Positions 34,828 through 46,976 of a stretch of 64,000 bases of DNA are shown one piece after another; positions within the stretch are counted from its first letter, which is position 1; each line of letters opens with the position of its first letter. The notes under the pieces are model-generated. The model was not told the DNA's origin, made no database searches, and saw only the letters and a program-made list of their open reading frames with translations. Position numbers and translations under genes: made by a program. Origin of the DNA: Malania oleifera (Eukaryota; Streptophyta; Magnoliopsida; Santalales; Ximeniaceae). The stretch is from NCBI RefSeq assembly GCF_029873635.1, contig NC_080426.1, positions 51,474,093 through 51,538,092 on the forward strand, given 5' to 3'.

Positions 34828-36096
34828 TCAAGATGATGTGTAAATATTGTGCACATTCATCTTGGATAAAAGTAATGCAAAAGCTTGATAACCCAAAGGT
34901 TTAGTCATTAAATCTGCAATTTGATGAGCGGAAGAAACATGTATAGTAATGAGACCCTCTTGCAATTTCTCACGAACCAAATGGCAATCAATTTCAATAT
35001 GTTTAGTTCGCTCATGAAAAGCTGGATTACTTGCCATGTGAAGGGCTGCTTGATTATTACAAAATAAGAGAGTTGGTTGATGATGAGAATGATACAAGTT
35101 AGCAAGTAAATTTTTGATCCAAATAATCTCACAAATTGTGAATGTCATTGATCTATATTCAGCTTTAGCTAAAAAACGTGAGATGATTTGTTGCTTTTTA
35201 GATTTCCATGAGACAAGATAATCCTCAATGAAAACACAATATCCACTGATGGATCTGCGAGTGTCCAAACAGCTAGCCTAATTTGAGTCTGAAAAAGCTT
35301 TTATATGAACCTTTGATGATGATGGAAAAAATAATCTTTGGCTAGGAGCAGATTTGGGATATCGCAAGATTCGCATAGCAGTGTGTAAATAAGGAATGCG
35401 AGGGGTATCCAAAAATTGACTAAGATGATGCACAACAAATGTAATATCTGGTCTGGTGTGAGTCAAATACAACAATCTTCCAATAAGTCTACAATAAGCT
35501 GAAATATCATCTACCCAATCACCAATATCTTTAGATAATTTGGTATGAGGATCCATAGGAAATGAAATAGATTTTGCAGCTAGCAGTCTAGAGTTTGAAA
35601 TTAACTCTAAATAATATTTTCTTTGTGATAAAGATATGCCTTTGTTCGATCGGGCTATCTCCATTCCAAGAAAGAATTTTGCAGGCCCCAAATCCTTCAA
35701 CTTAAACTCAGCACTTAGTGAACTATTAACTTGTTGAAGAAGAGTTAGATCACTACTAGCTAGAAGTATATCATCTACATACAACAACAAGGTAATGAAA
35801 GAATTTCCATCTTTCTTAGTGAACAAAGAATAATCAGCCTTAGATTGTGAAAAACCCGATGTAAACAACACAAAAGTAAATTTAGAATTCCACTGCATTG
35901 AGGCTTGCTTCAAGTCATACAAAGATTTTTGCAACTTACACACTCTTTTGTTCCCCTTGCTAAGATAAACTAGAGGAGGCTTCATAAAAACTTCCTCATC
36001 TAAGTCTCCATACAGAAATGCATTATTAACATCAAGATGAAATATATGCCAATTGTGTATCGCAACAAGTGATAATATACACCTTACAGTAACCAT
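34828..36096 (-). pseudogene. Copia D reverse transcriptase and RNase H
   Basis: The frame 36096 to 35278 is a long open stretch with the conserved start (HLDVNNAFLYGDL, first catalytic Asp), CKLQKSLYDLKQA, the catalytic LLLYVDDILLAS and LGMEIARS. A TAG replaces the expected Trp codon right after AFSDSN (~35278). RNase H then continues in the same frame to 34828 with [17 protein letters not shown], and ends KPLGYQAF. Only one in-frame stop separates this 420-residue block from being open. This is the best-preserved polymerase of the window. It is still 5'-disconnected from integrase by stops between 36096 and 36842. Confidence 0.88.
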
Positions 36097-36841
36097 CTTT
36101 GCAACAGGGGAAAAAATCTAAACAAAATCCAAACCTTCCAATTAAGTATAACCTTTAGCAACCAGTCGTGCCTTGTGTCTCTCTATTGAACCACCAGAAT
36201 TATATTTTGTTTTATAAACCCACTTAAACCCTATAAGAGTTTTATGATATGGTAGTGTTGTGAGAATCCAGGTGTTATTCATTTCTAATGCAGATAATTC
36301 TGCAGACATAGCATCTTTCCAATGAGCATACTGAACAGCTTGATGATAAAATGAAGGTTCAAAATCAGAAGAAATAGCAATAGAAAATGCTCTATGTGAA
36401 TCAGATAATCTAGAATAAGAAAGAACTTCATAAATGCTATGTGTATTACCTGAAACAATAGCAGGATCCCTGGGAGATGATTAAGAAGCAGAAGTAGCTA
36501 AGTTGCAATGATATGATTACAGATAACCAGGCATTCTGTGCTGTTGAGTGGATTTTCGCAAAGGTGGAAATTGATTTGCATCATGTAAGGGTATATTTGT
36601 ATTATAAGAAACAGGAGGAACAGATGTAATAGGAGGAATTGATGATGACAATGGGTCTGGAAAAAAAAAATATGCTCAGAAAAATTTGAAACTGGCTTGG
36701 GGAGAACTGGAACTAGACTCTCTGAAATGGTATTTGACTGAATTGAAATGTCATGTCTAGAAGTCCTATTGAAATCAGATGAGAAAGGAAATATAGATTC
36801 ATGAAATATGACATCTCGAGAAACAGAAAAAAAAAAAATTT

Positions 36842-37755
36842 CTATTCCAAGTCATGAAGTTTATAACCTTTTATACTAGATGGATGCCCTATAAAGATAC
36901 ATTGTCTTACTCTTGAAGAAAATTTTGATCTAGAATGGGTAAGAGTTGATGCATAACATAAACATTCAAAAACTTTTAAATGTTTATATGCTGGAATAGA
37001 ATTATACAAAACTTCATGTGGAGATTTGTTATTCAAAATTAAGGATGGAAATCTATTAATAAGATATGTTGCAGTGAGTATGCTTTCTCCCCAGAAAATC
37101 AAAGGCATGTTTGATTGAAATTTTAAAGATCTTGCTACATTTAAAAAATGTTGATGCTTTCTCTCAACTATAGAATTTTGTTGAGGTGTTTCTACAATGA
37201 TACTTGATGCAAAATTCCTTTTGAATGAAAAAAATTTATCATGTTGAACTCTAAACCGTTATCATATCTTACACATTTTATTTTTGTCTCAAACTGTGTT
37301 TCAACCAGATTATAAAAGGCAATAAAAATATTTTGAACTTCAGATTTCTTTTTCATTAAGTAGGTCCAAGTGATTCTAGAATGATCATCCACTAGAGTAA
37401 GAAAATATCTAAAACCATTATGAGTTGGAACAAAAAATGGTCCCCATATATCAACACGAACAAGATTGAAAGAAAAACTTTTATTATATGAATGAATCTC
37501 AAAAGAAAGTCCTTTTTGTTTAGCCATAGGACAAATTGTACAACGGTCAATAGTTTTGTCTGAAAAAGTAATATCTGATACATGTTTTGAAAGAAAATTC
37601 AATTGGGACATAGAAGGATGTCCTAATCTGTTATGCCAGACTTTGGAGTTTATGAGAGAGTTCACAATATTGGATGTTGGTGGAAATTCAACAGCATTAA
37701 CAGCCGATTGTTGCAAGATGTATAACCCGGCAGATTTTCTAGCAATCCCAATCAT
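36842..37755 (-). pseudogene. Copia D integrase
   Basis: 37755 to 37192 holds gag-pre-integrase, the HHCC zinc site (WHNRLGHP then CTICP), first catalytic Asp in VDIWGPF and second in VRYDNGLEF. The third motif with catalytic Glu lies near 37180-37140 in another frame ([13 protein letters not shown]), so a frameshift cuts the core. 37108 to 36842 holds the integrase C-terminal part ([17 protein letters not shown]). All three acidic residues are still encoded. Confidence 0.82.
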
Positions 37756-37815
37756 CCTCCATGGGGTAAATTCCTGAATAAAACAAACATCAGGTAAGAA
37801 AATAAAAACACATTT

Positions 37816-39190
37816 CTAAGATGAAGTAAGCTTACTAACCGAAAGCGAGTTATATGAAAAAGATGGTACACAATGTACATCTTTAAGAGTTAAACATTCA
37901 GATAGTTTAACTGTGCCAAAGTGAGTAACTGGGGCAATGGTTCCATTTGGGAGCATAACAGTAGTGTTCAAAAACTTTGTTATAGAAGTAAAATTATCAA
38001 CGGAATGAACAATATGGTCTGTAGCACCAATGTCTATAATCCAATGATGCTGAGATGTTGATGAAGTTACTGAACAATTCAAAGAAAAAACTAGAAAGTA
38101 TCATACCTTGGATGTTCTGTGGAGGATTAGTGGAAATAACATTGGTTGTTTGATGGCTAATGGGTTTATCAGGTTATGAGTGGATTAGAGCTAATAATTT
38201 TTGACAGTCCTATTGAGAGAAAGGCAAATTATTATAAGATTCAAAGATTGTATCAAGAAGATGACTTATAACTTGATTAGTTGATGAAGACTTTCCTTTC
38301 TGTTGAGAATTACTGAATTTAAAACCTGGAGGATAGCCATGTATTCTATAACATTTGTCAACTGTGTGATTATTCAAACCACAATGAGTGCAAAACAATT
38401 TTGTTTTCCTTGGTTGCTAATTTTCAGAAGCGAACTTGCGACCTAAAAATTTCAATTCTAGCACTTTACTCATAAGAGCAACTGTGTCAATTACCCCAGG
38501 TTTGCAAACTTCTCTTTGTTTTTCTTCTTGGACCATTAAAGAAAAAATTTTATTTATTTCAGTTAGGGGTTCCATCATTAGAATCTGCCCTCTAATGTGA
38601 GAAAAAACTTCATTCAATCCCATAAAGAATTGAATTACATGCTGTTTATCCTGATATTTCAAGAATTCCTGAATGGCATCACAATTATGTACATGTTCTT
38701 AGTATACCACAAGAACAAGTGGGAATCTGATTATAGTCAGCTAATTCGTTCCATAAAGACTTAAATTTTGTATAGTAATCCCTTACCGACATGTTTTCTT
38801 GAACTAACATTGATAAATCCTTTTGAAATTGAAAAATTCTTGACCCACTTCCTTGCGTGAACCTGTTCTTGAGATCCTGCCACATATCCGTAGCAGTGTT
38901 GGAACAAATGATGTTGGCTCTAATCTCTCTCAATACTAAATTGATGATCCAAGAAGAAACCATGTTATTGTATCTTTTCCACAGAGCATTTGAAGCATCT
39001 GTTGAAGCTGGACGAACAATTGTTCCATTCACAAAACCAATTTGTTCTTTGCTTTCAAGGCCATCATCATGGATCTACTTCATGTATGATAATTGTCCCT
39101 AGTGAGGACATTTAAAACTAGTATTGTACCTGGTGAATCACCACTCTGTAAGTGGTATGGATTGTTTTCTTCACTTGTATTATTCATTGA
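37816..39190 (-). pseudogene. Copia D gag, zinc knuckle and protease
   Basis: Gag starts around 39190 (MNNTSEENNP), has a TGA in place of an expected Trp and a one-base loss near 39035, then is open from 39032 to 38685 and 38662 to 38417. The zinc knuckle is intact (CTHCGLNNHTVDKC, ~38390). The protease motif reads WIIDIGATDHI (~38040); the middle residue of the usual DTG triad is Ile. Confidence 0.82.
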
Positions 39191-39250
39191 AATGAAAGAA
39201 GTGGACATTGCAGTGATGGCAGTGATGCTACGCAGCTTTCTTTTCTTTCT

Positions 39251-39263
39251 TGCTCTGATACCA
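39251..39263 (-). other. Primer binding site of Copia D (tRNA-iMet)
   Basis: TGGTATCAGAGCA on the minus strand, directly adjoining the LTR end TTTCA. Confidence 0.92.
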
Positions 39264-39469
39264 TGAAACAGAGTGTGTAGCAGATTGAATTCAAAACAAG
39301 GGAGAAAATCAACTTTCTGTTATTTCTCTCTCTGCACGTATTACAAACTGAAGCCTCTGTTTATATAACCAGAGGAAGAAGATAGAAAAGAAAGAAAACA
39401 AAAGAAACAGAAAAACAGAATGAAAAACAACTAATAAAACTAACAAAACTGTTATACTGTGCTATAATA
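39264..39469 (-). repeat. 5' LTR of Copia D
   Basis: 206 bp, partner of 34615-34820. Confidence 0.92.
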
Positions 39470-40818
39470 GAAATTATAGTGTAGAAATTTAAATAAGATA
39501 GAGAGAGAGTGACACACGATATTTGTTATCGAAGTTCGGCCAAACCAGTCTACATCCCCACTTTGGGCATACCCCCCCCCCCCCGCCAAGGATTACATAA
39601 TCTCTGCTCACTTAAATAGGCGGAGTAGAAACCGTTACAACCTTTCCTTACAGGGCAAGGTAAACCCCAACTCAATTACAATGCTGAGCCCAACTTGTCT
39701 CCCTTACGGGGCGAAGACTCCCCAATTCAATTTCCCGGACTGAACCTAATAGGTCTCACTTACGGGGTTAAGAATCCTCAATTCAATTTATCGAGCTGAA
39801 CCAAATCGGTCTCGCTTGCGGGGCCGAGATTTTCTAGTTCAATTCCGAGTTGAGCCCAACAGATACATTAAAAATATTTTTCGTACATATAAACATGTTT
39901 TTAAATACAAGCAGAGATGTACATCATTAACTCTCAAATACATATACTCTCATATGATATGAGTTATATTCAGTAGAGAACGGGTGTTTTCTCAAAACAA
40001 AATATTCAATCTCTGAGAAATGATGTGTATGATAAAATACTCAAAGATATGACCCTAAAAAATTTTTCTCTCAAAAATATATTTCAATAAAAATATAGAA
40101 AAACCTAGGGTTTTTCTCTTCAACAAATTTTGTACAAATAAAATTATATGAATATTTATAAATGAGAAATATGTTCTCGAACAAAGATTTTTACAAATAA
40201 AAATATTTGGAGAATCTGGAGTTTTAAGTTTAAAGATATTTGTGCAATAAATGTAATTAAAAAACAAACGCTCAAACAAAATACTCTCTTTAAAAATATT
40301 TCAAAGAACGTAACAAAGAGAGTTGGAGAGTATGAAAAATTTAACCCCAAAATGATTTTTGAAATAAAAGAGCATGTGAGAGAACTTTGATTAAGTAAAA
40401 AATTTAAGAGAAAAAGTTTGCTAATCAAATTTCTTGATTTAAGTTATGAAAGGGGTATTATTATATATGTTTGTTTGAGGTGTTCAAACACTTTTGATAG
40501 TGTAGATTAGGATGGAGTGATTGCCTTGTGGGTATGTTAAATAGGTATTTAGCATTAATAAAGTGTTTTTTAAATGAAAGGAATTGAAATGAGGAGATAA
40601 TGAATTAACTAAAATGAACTTATTATGCCGAGATGAGGGGATGATGAACCGGATAAAATGAGTTCATTATGTCAAATTTTGTTTAAGGTTTTAAGATAAA
40701 TACCCTAGTGCATAAGGGATACTCTTGGAATTGAGGTTGCGAGAATAGAATCGTGAAAATCATCAAAATATTGATTAGAAGAGGGGAAGAAAGAAATAAG
40801 ATAAGAGGGTGAATCAAA

Positions 40819-40821
<3 letters not shown>

Positions 40822-40862
<41 letters not shown>
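40822..40862. repeat. (GA)n microsatellite
   Basis: Pure GA run of about 41 bp. Confidence 0.92.
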
Positions 40863-40869
<7 letters not shown>

Positions 40870-40933
40870 TGCATTAGGCTTATTTAATGCTAGGCTATTA
40901 CATTTTAATGTATGTTGGGTTTAAAAGTTCTTT

Positions 40934-40936
<3 letters not shown>

Positions 40937-40974
<38 letters not shown>
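40937..40974. repeat. (AT)n microsatellite
   Basis: Pure AT run of about 38 bp directly before the third-type LTR remnant. Confidence 0.92.
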
Positions 40975-40980
<6 letters not shown>

Positions 40981-40984
40981 ATAT

Positions 40985-42000
40985 TGTCGCAACGGTCTGA
41001 AAAATGATTCAGAATGACGAGAAATAATAATATTAAAAGTTTGATGAAGTCGCCTCTAATTTGTTATTTGCCTAAGTGCTGTTAGTTCACCTAATTACGA
41101 CTCATTGATTGATTTCTAGATTAATCTTAAGGCCAAAAAACCAGTAGTTCAATTATGTGAGGATAAGGTACTAACACCCTTTCTACGAACAATGCTTAAT
41201 TAACCATGAAATATTCCAAAATTGAATCTAATAACCTTTAATTAACTCATTAAAAATAAATAAATATTAAAATTTTAAAAAATAAAATAAAATAATGTGC
41301 GATTTAGAAATATATAATAAAATCTCCAAAGAAGGGGTCTTATTAGATAAACCTCCCTAAGAACTACTATGGGGGAGGTTTGAAATACTTTTTTACCATT
41401 TGTTTAATCATTGAGACGCAAAAAGGAAAAAAAAAATATAGAGATAATAATTAAGCAAATTCATCAAATTTGATAAAAAAAATAATATTTAAAATATTAT
41501 CAAAATTTTCCAACATTTTTTATAATTTTTTGAAAGTTTTCTAACATTTTTTTTGCAATTTTCTGAGATTTTTAAACACTTTTTTCCTTCATTTTTGATA
41601 TTTTTATTTTCCCATTTTTTTATTACCCAGGTCAAAATAACTCAAATAATTTTATTTATTTATTTGTTTTCTAATTTTCAAATATTTTTTTCTAATTTTT
41701 TTCTGATTTTATAACTATTTTTTCCTATTTTTAAAAAGTAAAAATTAATTAAAAATATATATTTAAATAAAATAAAATGAATCAGCAGTTTAGACGGGTT
41801 AGACCAGTTCAATCGGTCTGAATTGGATCAAAAGGTCAACTCGGGTTAACTCAAGTCAAATCAACCGATTGAGGAAGAGTAATCACGTGTCAGCCAGCGG
41901 TGGCGTCATGTGACACTGCTTATTATTTATTATTATTATTATTAAATTTCTTGCATGACATCACCTGCAACATGACAACAATGGAAGATTTTGGAATTTG
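40985..42000 (+). mobile_element. Second, more diverged copy of the third LTR family
   Basis: Starts TGTCGCAACGGTC and keeps, in the same order as 16962-18064, GAAGTCGCCTCTAA, a TGTGAGGATAAGGTACTAACACCC-like block (~41157-41182) and the homopolymer-rich T/A half. The 3' limit is uncertain. CpG sites of the 16962 copy are largely TG or CA here. Confidence 0.5.
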
Positions 42001-42225
42001 ATTAAGTGGTTTTTTTTTTTTTTTGGGAAAGCAGCTAATGCTAGTAGAAGATGGATATTCTAAGAGCGCCAATAGTAGTCACTTGGAGCACCATTTGTAT
42101 ACAAAGACATGAGTGAGAAGATGGAGGATTTTGTAAAGACAAAGAAGGTAGGGAATGAGATGGTAAACAAAGGAAAGGGGCAAACAGTTATGAGGAGAGA
42201 TGTTTCTCTCATAGGAAAAAAAAAA

Positions 42226-42395
42226 ATTAGGTCCTCCGAAAGAAACAAAGTAATTCTCTCATTAGACTCTCTCATTTAATAAAAACACATTAAACAGTGA
42301 GTATCACATAATAGAACCAACATATTTGCATTATTTAGTGTATTTTCATTGAATGAGAGGATGTATGGGAGGACCAACCGGAGGACCTCCTAATA
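42226..42395. mobile_element. Hairpin-type MITE
   Basis: The ends are inverted: ATTAGGTCCTCCG on the left and CGGAGGACCTCCTAAT on the right. A second inner inverted pair, TCTCTCATTTAATAAAAACA and the complement of TGTATTTTCATTGAATGAGA, extends the stem. No convincing target duplication was found. Confidence 0.5.
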
Positions 42396-43226
42396 TTTTC
42401 TCCTCTCATAGATGGCTTTCCTGATGAGCCTTTCTCCGGTTGCCACGTGTTTTAATACTTTTCCCCATGTGTATGTGTTCACGCACGATTTTTTTTTTTT
42501 AGGATGAAAACTTAGAGGTTCCATGTAAGCATTTCTATTAGACATAAAGGCGTATGAAAATGATCGAAAATTTGAAAGTTGGACTAAAACAGAATTGTTT
42601 GACATTTTTATGATGATTATTATTTTTTTTGTTTCAAATCCTAATTTAAAGTAATAAAAAAAATTGATTTTGGTTTTGGTTTTACTAAAAAACCTGAACC
42701 GAAGAAATCCAAAAATCATGTATGTATAGTAATTATTATTAATTTTATATGTTTCAATGATAAATTAACATTCATTTTCTAAATTTTTGGCTTAAAATGT
42801 AAATAATATAATGCTGGGATGCAGGTCTAAGAGAAACTAGAAAGGGTTTAATAAAGAAGGGCAGACTCCCCGCGAGTTTAACCGAATTAACCAAATTTTG
42901 AACCCATTGAGAATGTTAATAGTTTCTAACAAGAGGATAATTATGCACCTTATAAATTATTTAAAGTGGTTATGTAGTGATTATTTTAGTTTAGGAGAAT
43001 ATTGTGCAATATGTGTCTAATGCATTTTAGCCTTAAAAAGGTAAAATAAAAAATTTCATAAAAACATTAAAAGAAAATGACAAGAATGGAATAAAAAATA
43101 TTCATTTTTTCATGTCTTTTTTCTTGTCCTTCTTGGCTCTTGTCTAGCTTGGAGCTAATTCAATCTGGGCCCTCCAATTTGAACAAGAAGATCCTAGAGA
43201 TTGAAATATTTGACGTAAAATTCTTT
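42396..43226. other. Non-coding AT-rich DNA
   Basis: No gene or element is recognised. Confidence 0.5.
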
Positions 43227-43829
43227 GATATGTCTGGCATTTTATGCCAAACACATTCCCACTATTTACTCTAATATCGTTTGATTTAAGATCAGTAACA
43301 AAAACAATTGTCTAGATGTTAGATTATTGAATTTTGCGAAAAATAAAACATAAAAAAACAAAAAATAAAAAACAAAACAAAACAAAACAATACATTAAGC
43401 ATAGGATCTAAAAAAATATTATTGCCAAATCCTCATAAAAATTGAAACTATGCCTCTAAAAGTGGTACTTACGAGATTTAATCTTAACCCTTTATTTATA
43501 AAAGATTAGAACCAAAAACATAGAAGTCCCAAAAAGAATAAAATGCTAGTTTGTGTGAACAGCATATGCAACATTGATACGAATATAAATCACTATAGTA
43601 ATTAAATCTGTTATACTAAGTTACAAACTTACAATCCTTAAGAGGGTTTTGTGTGAGCAATACATATGTCACAGTGATGGAAGCATAAATTAGTGTAGTA
43701 ACTAAACTTGTTATACAAAGCTGCTTACATTCCTTGAAATGGTTTAATCTTAACCTTTTGGTTATAAAAGATTAGGGCAAAAGACATAGAAGCACTAAAA
43801 AGAAGAAAATATTAGGGCCCATTTGATAT
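43227..43829. repeat. Left copy of a ~600-bp direct duplication
   Basis: Colinear with 47560-48166 over its whole length (ATATGTCT(G/A)GCATTTTATGCC to GGG(C/G)CCATTTGAT), with scattered substitutions and small indels. The last ~15 bp are the left end of the MITE that is complete at 48154. Internally it has two ~100-bp subunits ending in TTATAC(T/A)AAG. Confidence 0.88.
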
Positions 43830-44785
43830 TTCTTCCTTGAGCCTCTAACTCCATCTGCACCACATGCTCGTTACTGTTGCAGTTTTTTGGCACTTGTTTC
43901 TTTTCTTCTTCCTGAGTACGCCGCAACATGTCTTTCTTATTGAAAACTACGTCTCTAGTAATCACCACTTTATTTGCCATCGGATTCCACAACTTGAACC
44001 CTTTCACACCTTTCTAATATTCCAAAAAGAAGCATTGTTTATGCTTCGTCTTAAGCTTTGATCTCTTCTCACCAAGAATGAGCACATAGACTGGACACCC
44101 AAATACTCTCAAGTCGACGTAGTCTACCTCGTTACCTATTCACACCTCCTCAGCAACTTTCCCATCTTGTGATGCCCTTGGTTATCTGTTAACCAAGAAA
44201 CAAGTCATAGTCACCGCCTCGGCCCACAAATTCTTAGTGAGCCCAATATTCAACCTGAGATACTGAGCCCTTTCAGCTAAGGTTCGGTTCATCCTTTCTG
44301 CCACACCATTTTGTTGTGGTGTCTTATGTACTGTAAAATGTCTCTTTGTATCATGTTGCTTGCACAACTCTTTGAAGATCGAGTTTGTGTTCTCAGTGTC
44401 TTTGTCTAACCTAAGGCACTTAATCTTTCTCCTGGTTTGGTTTTTCACCTCAAACTTTCCACAATTTAAACTTGGCAAATCTCTCTAACTTGTGCCACAT
44501 AAAGTACACCAAGACCTTTCGTGAGTAATCATCAATGAAACTCACAAAGCACATATGTCTCCCTCGTGATGCTACTCTCACTGGCCCCTAAACATCCGAA
44601 TGAACAAAGTATACCCTCCATCTTGTGCATGGTTGCCATAAAATGAACCCTATTCTACTTCCTACGCACACAATACTTGCATAAATCTAGCTTGCATGAT
44701 TTGACCCCCTTTAAAAGATTTCTCTTGTGAAGCTCCTTCATTCCACGCTCACCCATATGCCCTAACCGCATATGTCACAGAACAG
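43830..44785 (-). pseudogene. Copia C integrase, C-terminal half
   Basis: A readable block at 44182-44478 has LRLDKDTEN in place of the usual second-Asp motif and an intact QQNGVAERMNRTLAE (third-motif Glu). 43795-44007 encodes the following KLWNPMANKVVITRDVVFNK segment. The N-terminal integrase part (~44480-44785) has many stops. Confidence 0.75.
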
Positions 44786-45696
44786 TAGGCCTGGCAAAAC
44801 AGGCGGGCAGGCCGGGTCACTAACGGGCCGGGTCATAAACGGGCGGGTCATTAACGGGTCGATGTTAAATGGATCACACACATGCCAACCCTAACCCGCC
44901 CATTTAATAAACGGGCGGGTAACGGGTCACCCGTTTAAAAAATATGATTTTTTTATTTTAAAAATTTTAAAAATTTCATATAAAATGACATTTTGTTTTT
45001 TAAAAAACTGTATTTTATTTATTAATTTCTAAATAAAAAGAACATAAAATGTAAAAAAAAAATACATCCTGAATACAATTTTTAAAAAATGTAAAATTAA
45101 AAAAAACACACACACAGTCACCACACCAGATCCGCGCGTCTGTGGTTCGTTCGAAGGAGACGATGACTGCCGACTGGTAGCCTGGCAGATCCGGCACGTA
45201 GCGGCGCACCAGTCACCAGAGGAGAGGAAAGACTGCCGGAGGGAGAGGAGAATCTGAGAGACAGAGAGAGTGAGAGCTGAGAGCCGAGAGTCGAGAGCCG
45301 AGAGCCTCTCTCAAAGACGATCCAAACGCCAGACAAGGAGACTGGAGACTGGAGTGGACTGTGGTCCGTGGAGAGGCGCGGCGCTGGTTAGGGTTAGGGT
45401 TTCTTTTTTTCAAGTGTGTGTGATTGTGTTTGGGAAGATTGAAGAGTCGAAGACCGAAGAAGACGAAGAGGGAACCGTGAGTCGTGACTCACTGACTCAG
45501 TGCGGCACTGAGGCCTGAGTCGCGTGAAGGGCCGAACCGCCGAAGGCATAGCGAATTAACCCACTTAACCCGTTTATAAACGGGTTGATCCGGACCCGCC
45601 CAATTATTAATTGGGTTAATATTCTTAAACCCGAACCCGTTTTAAACGGACGGGTCCGGGTGACCCGACGGGTTATGACCCGTTTTGCCAGGCCTA
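44786..45696. mobile_element. hAT-like MITE with a GC-rich core, inserted in Copia C
   Basis: Terminal inverted repeats TAGGCCTGGCAAAAC and its exact complement, flanked by an 8-bp duplication with one change (CAGAACAG 44778-44785, CAAAACAG 45697-45704). This is the hAT signature. Subterminal zones are full of ACGGGTC/GACCCGT motifs in both orientations. The core (45115-45530) is GC-rich and contains GAGAGCCGAGAG repeats; it has no hAT transposase and may be captured foreign sequence. Confidence 0.88.
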
Positions 45697-45704
45697 CAAA
45701 ACAG

Positions 45705-46960
45705 TATTGTCTGACTCAAAATCTCAGTTGCAACTCCACCTACAACTGTAGTACCTAGCAGTGTATAGATATTCTCCAGTACTTTCAGACCCTTCATCAC
45801 AGTCTGAACACCCATGCTTACCTTCATTACCCCACTTTTAGACTTATAACTAAACCCGTCACAGTCTAAAGAGCCCAATGAAATCAAATTCTTTCTCAAC
45901 TCTGGTATGTGCCTAACATTACATAACGTCTTCACCACACCATCTACATCTTGATTATGATGTTCCCTATTCTGAAAACTTTGCAGGCAGCATCGTTTCC
46001 TATCAGAACAAAACCAAAATTCACTAATTTGTAGGTGGTGAACCAATATTTGTTGGGCATCATATGATAAGAGCACGCCGAATCTAAGATCCAATCATCC
46101 GAGAGCCCATCTGAATTGGATGAAATTAAAAGCATATCACCATCACTGCTCCCAAAGTCTCCTTCTTCAACTACATTCGTCATGTTTGATGAACCTTCTT
46201 TATTTTTAGCATTCCCCTTCTTCCTCTATAGACAATCCGATTTTATATGCCCCTTTTTTCCGCACTTAAAAACACCTTACATCCTTCCTCTTCCTGGAAT
46301 TGGACCAAGCCTTATTGTTACTCAGTCCACATCGAAACTTGTTTCTCCCACGATCATAATTACCTTTCACCACAAGCCATTCACCTTAAGAATTCTCGTT
46401 GCCAACCTTCTTCCTCTAATGGAAACTCAACAAGGCACTCGTAATATCCTCCAACTTCAGAGTTTCTTTTCCCCCATGTCAGAATCATAACCAAATTCGC
46501 ATACGTAGGAGACGTAGGTAGGGAATTCAGCAGCATCAACGCTTTGTCTTCATCCTCGAACTTCACCTGATTGAATATATTGATGTATTGATTTAGATCC
46601 GAACTCTCTGTCATCTTAAGCTCATAAAGTTTCTGCTTAAGATACAACTTGTTCGTTAATAATTTGGACATATACTGACTCTATAGTTTTAGCCAAACCG
46701 CCGCTAGCGATTCATCATCCATGACGTAATACATCATGTCATTGGCTAGACAAAACCTGATAGTAGCCATAACTTTCACTTCCAACTCTTTCCAACTCAT
46801 GTCGTCCATGTCTTCCAGCTGTTTTCCATATAGTGCATTCACCATACCTTACTGCACCAACAAATCCTCAACCCTCCTCTACCAAAGTTTGAAATTTCTC
46901 GTTCCATCAAACTTAACATCGAATTTCGTCAAAGAAATCTCAACCATTGCAACCAATAAC
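45705..46960 (-). pseudogene. Copia C gag and protease
   Basis: Gag reads from ~46947 (MVEISLTKFDV) with stops, open at 46381-46671 (TNKLYLKQKLYELKM, LNSLP). The protease region 45944-46183 has WILDSACSYHMMPNKYWF; DSA rather than DSG/DTG is a known variant in this Copia group, so it is not taken as damage. The following gag-pre-integrase block (RHIPELRKNLISLGSLDCDG) is in another frame. Confidence 0.76.
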
Positions 46961-46976
46961 TCTAAAACCAATTTAT

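Larger units (their letters stand above)
34615..39469 (-). mobile_element. Ty1/Copia element D, nearly complete and young
   Basis: Two 206-bp LTRs (34615-34820 and 39264-39469) differ at roughly ten positions, so about 95% identical. An exact 5-bp duplication GAAAT (34610-34614 and 39470-39474) flanks the element. The primer site (39251-39263) touches the 5' LTR and a polypurine tract (34821-34832, minus GAGGGGGAC) touches the 3' LTR. At 4.86 kb it has normal Copia size and order: gag, protease, integrase, reverse transcriptase, RNase H. Lesions in every domain make autonomous movement unlikely. Movement with help from a relative is possible in principle because LTRs, primer site and polypurine tract are intact. 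Confidence 0.92.
34377..40930 (-). mobile_element. Large Copia-type 5' LTR, split by Copia D and truncated
   Basis: 34377-34614 is the LTR 3' terminus on the minus strand (TGTTAGAATTGGTGTGATGAG forward, with a G-rich run for the poly-C tract). 39470 onward continues the same LTR: the GTTATCGAAGTTCGGCC segment matches 9693 and 23104 in sister LTRs. Copia D lies between, with duplication GAAAT. The LTR's far end (TGTTGACC type) is not found; homology fades near 40930 before the microsatellites. Confidence 0.7.

Noticed and set aside
42390-42719. 109-residue minus-strand reading frame
   Set aside because: Lys/Ile/Phe-rich translation of AT-rich DNA overlapping a MITE end; no conserved motif.
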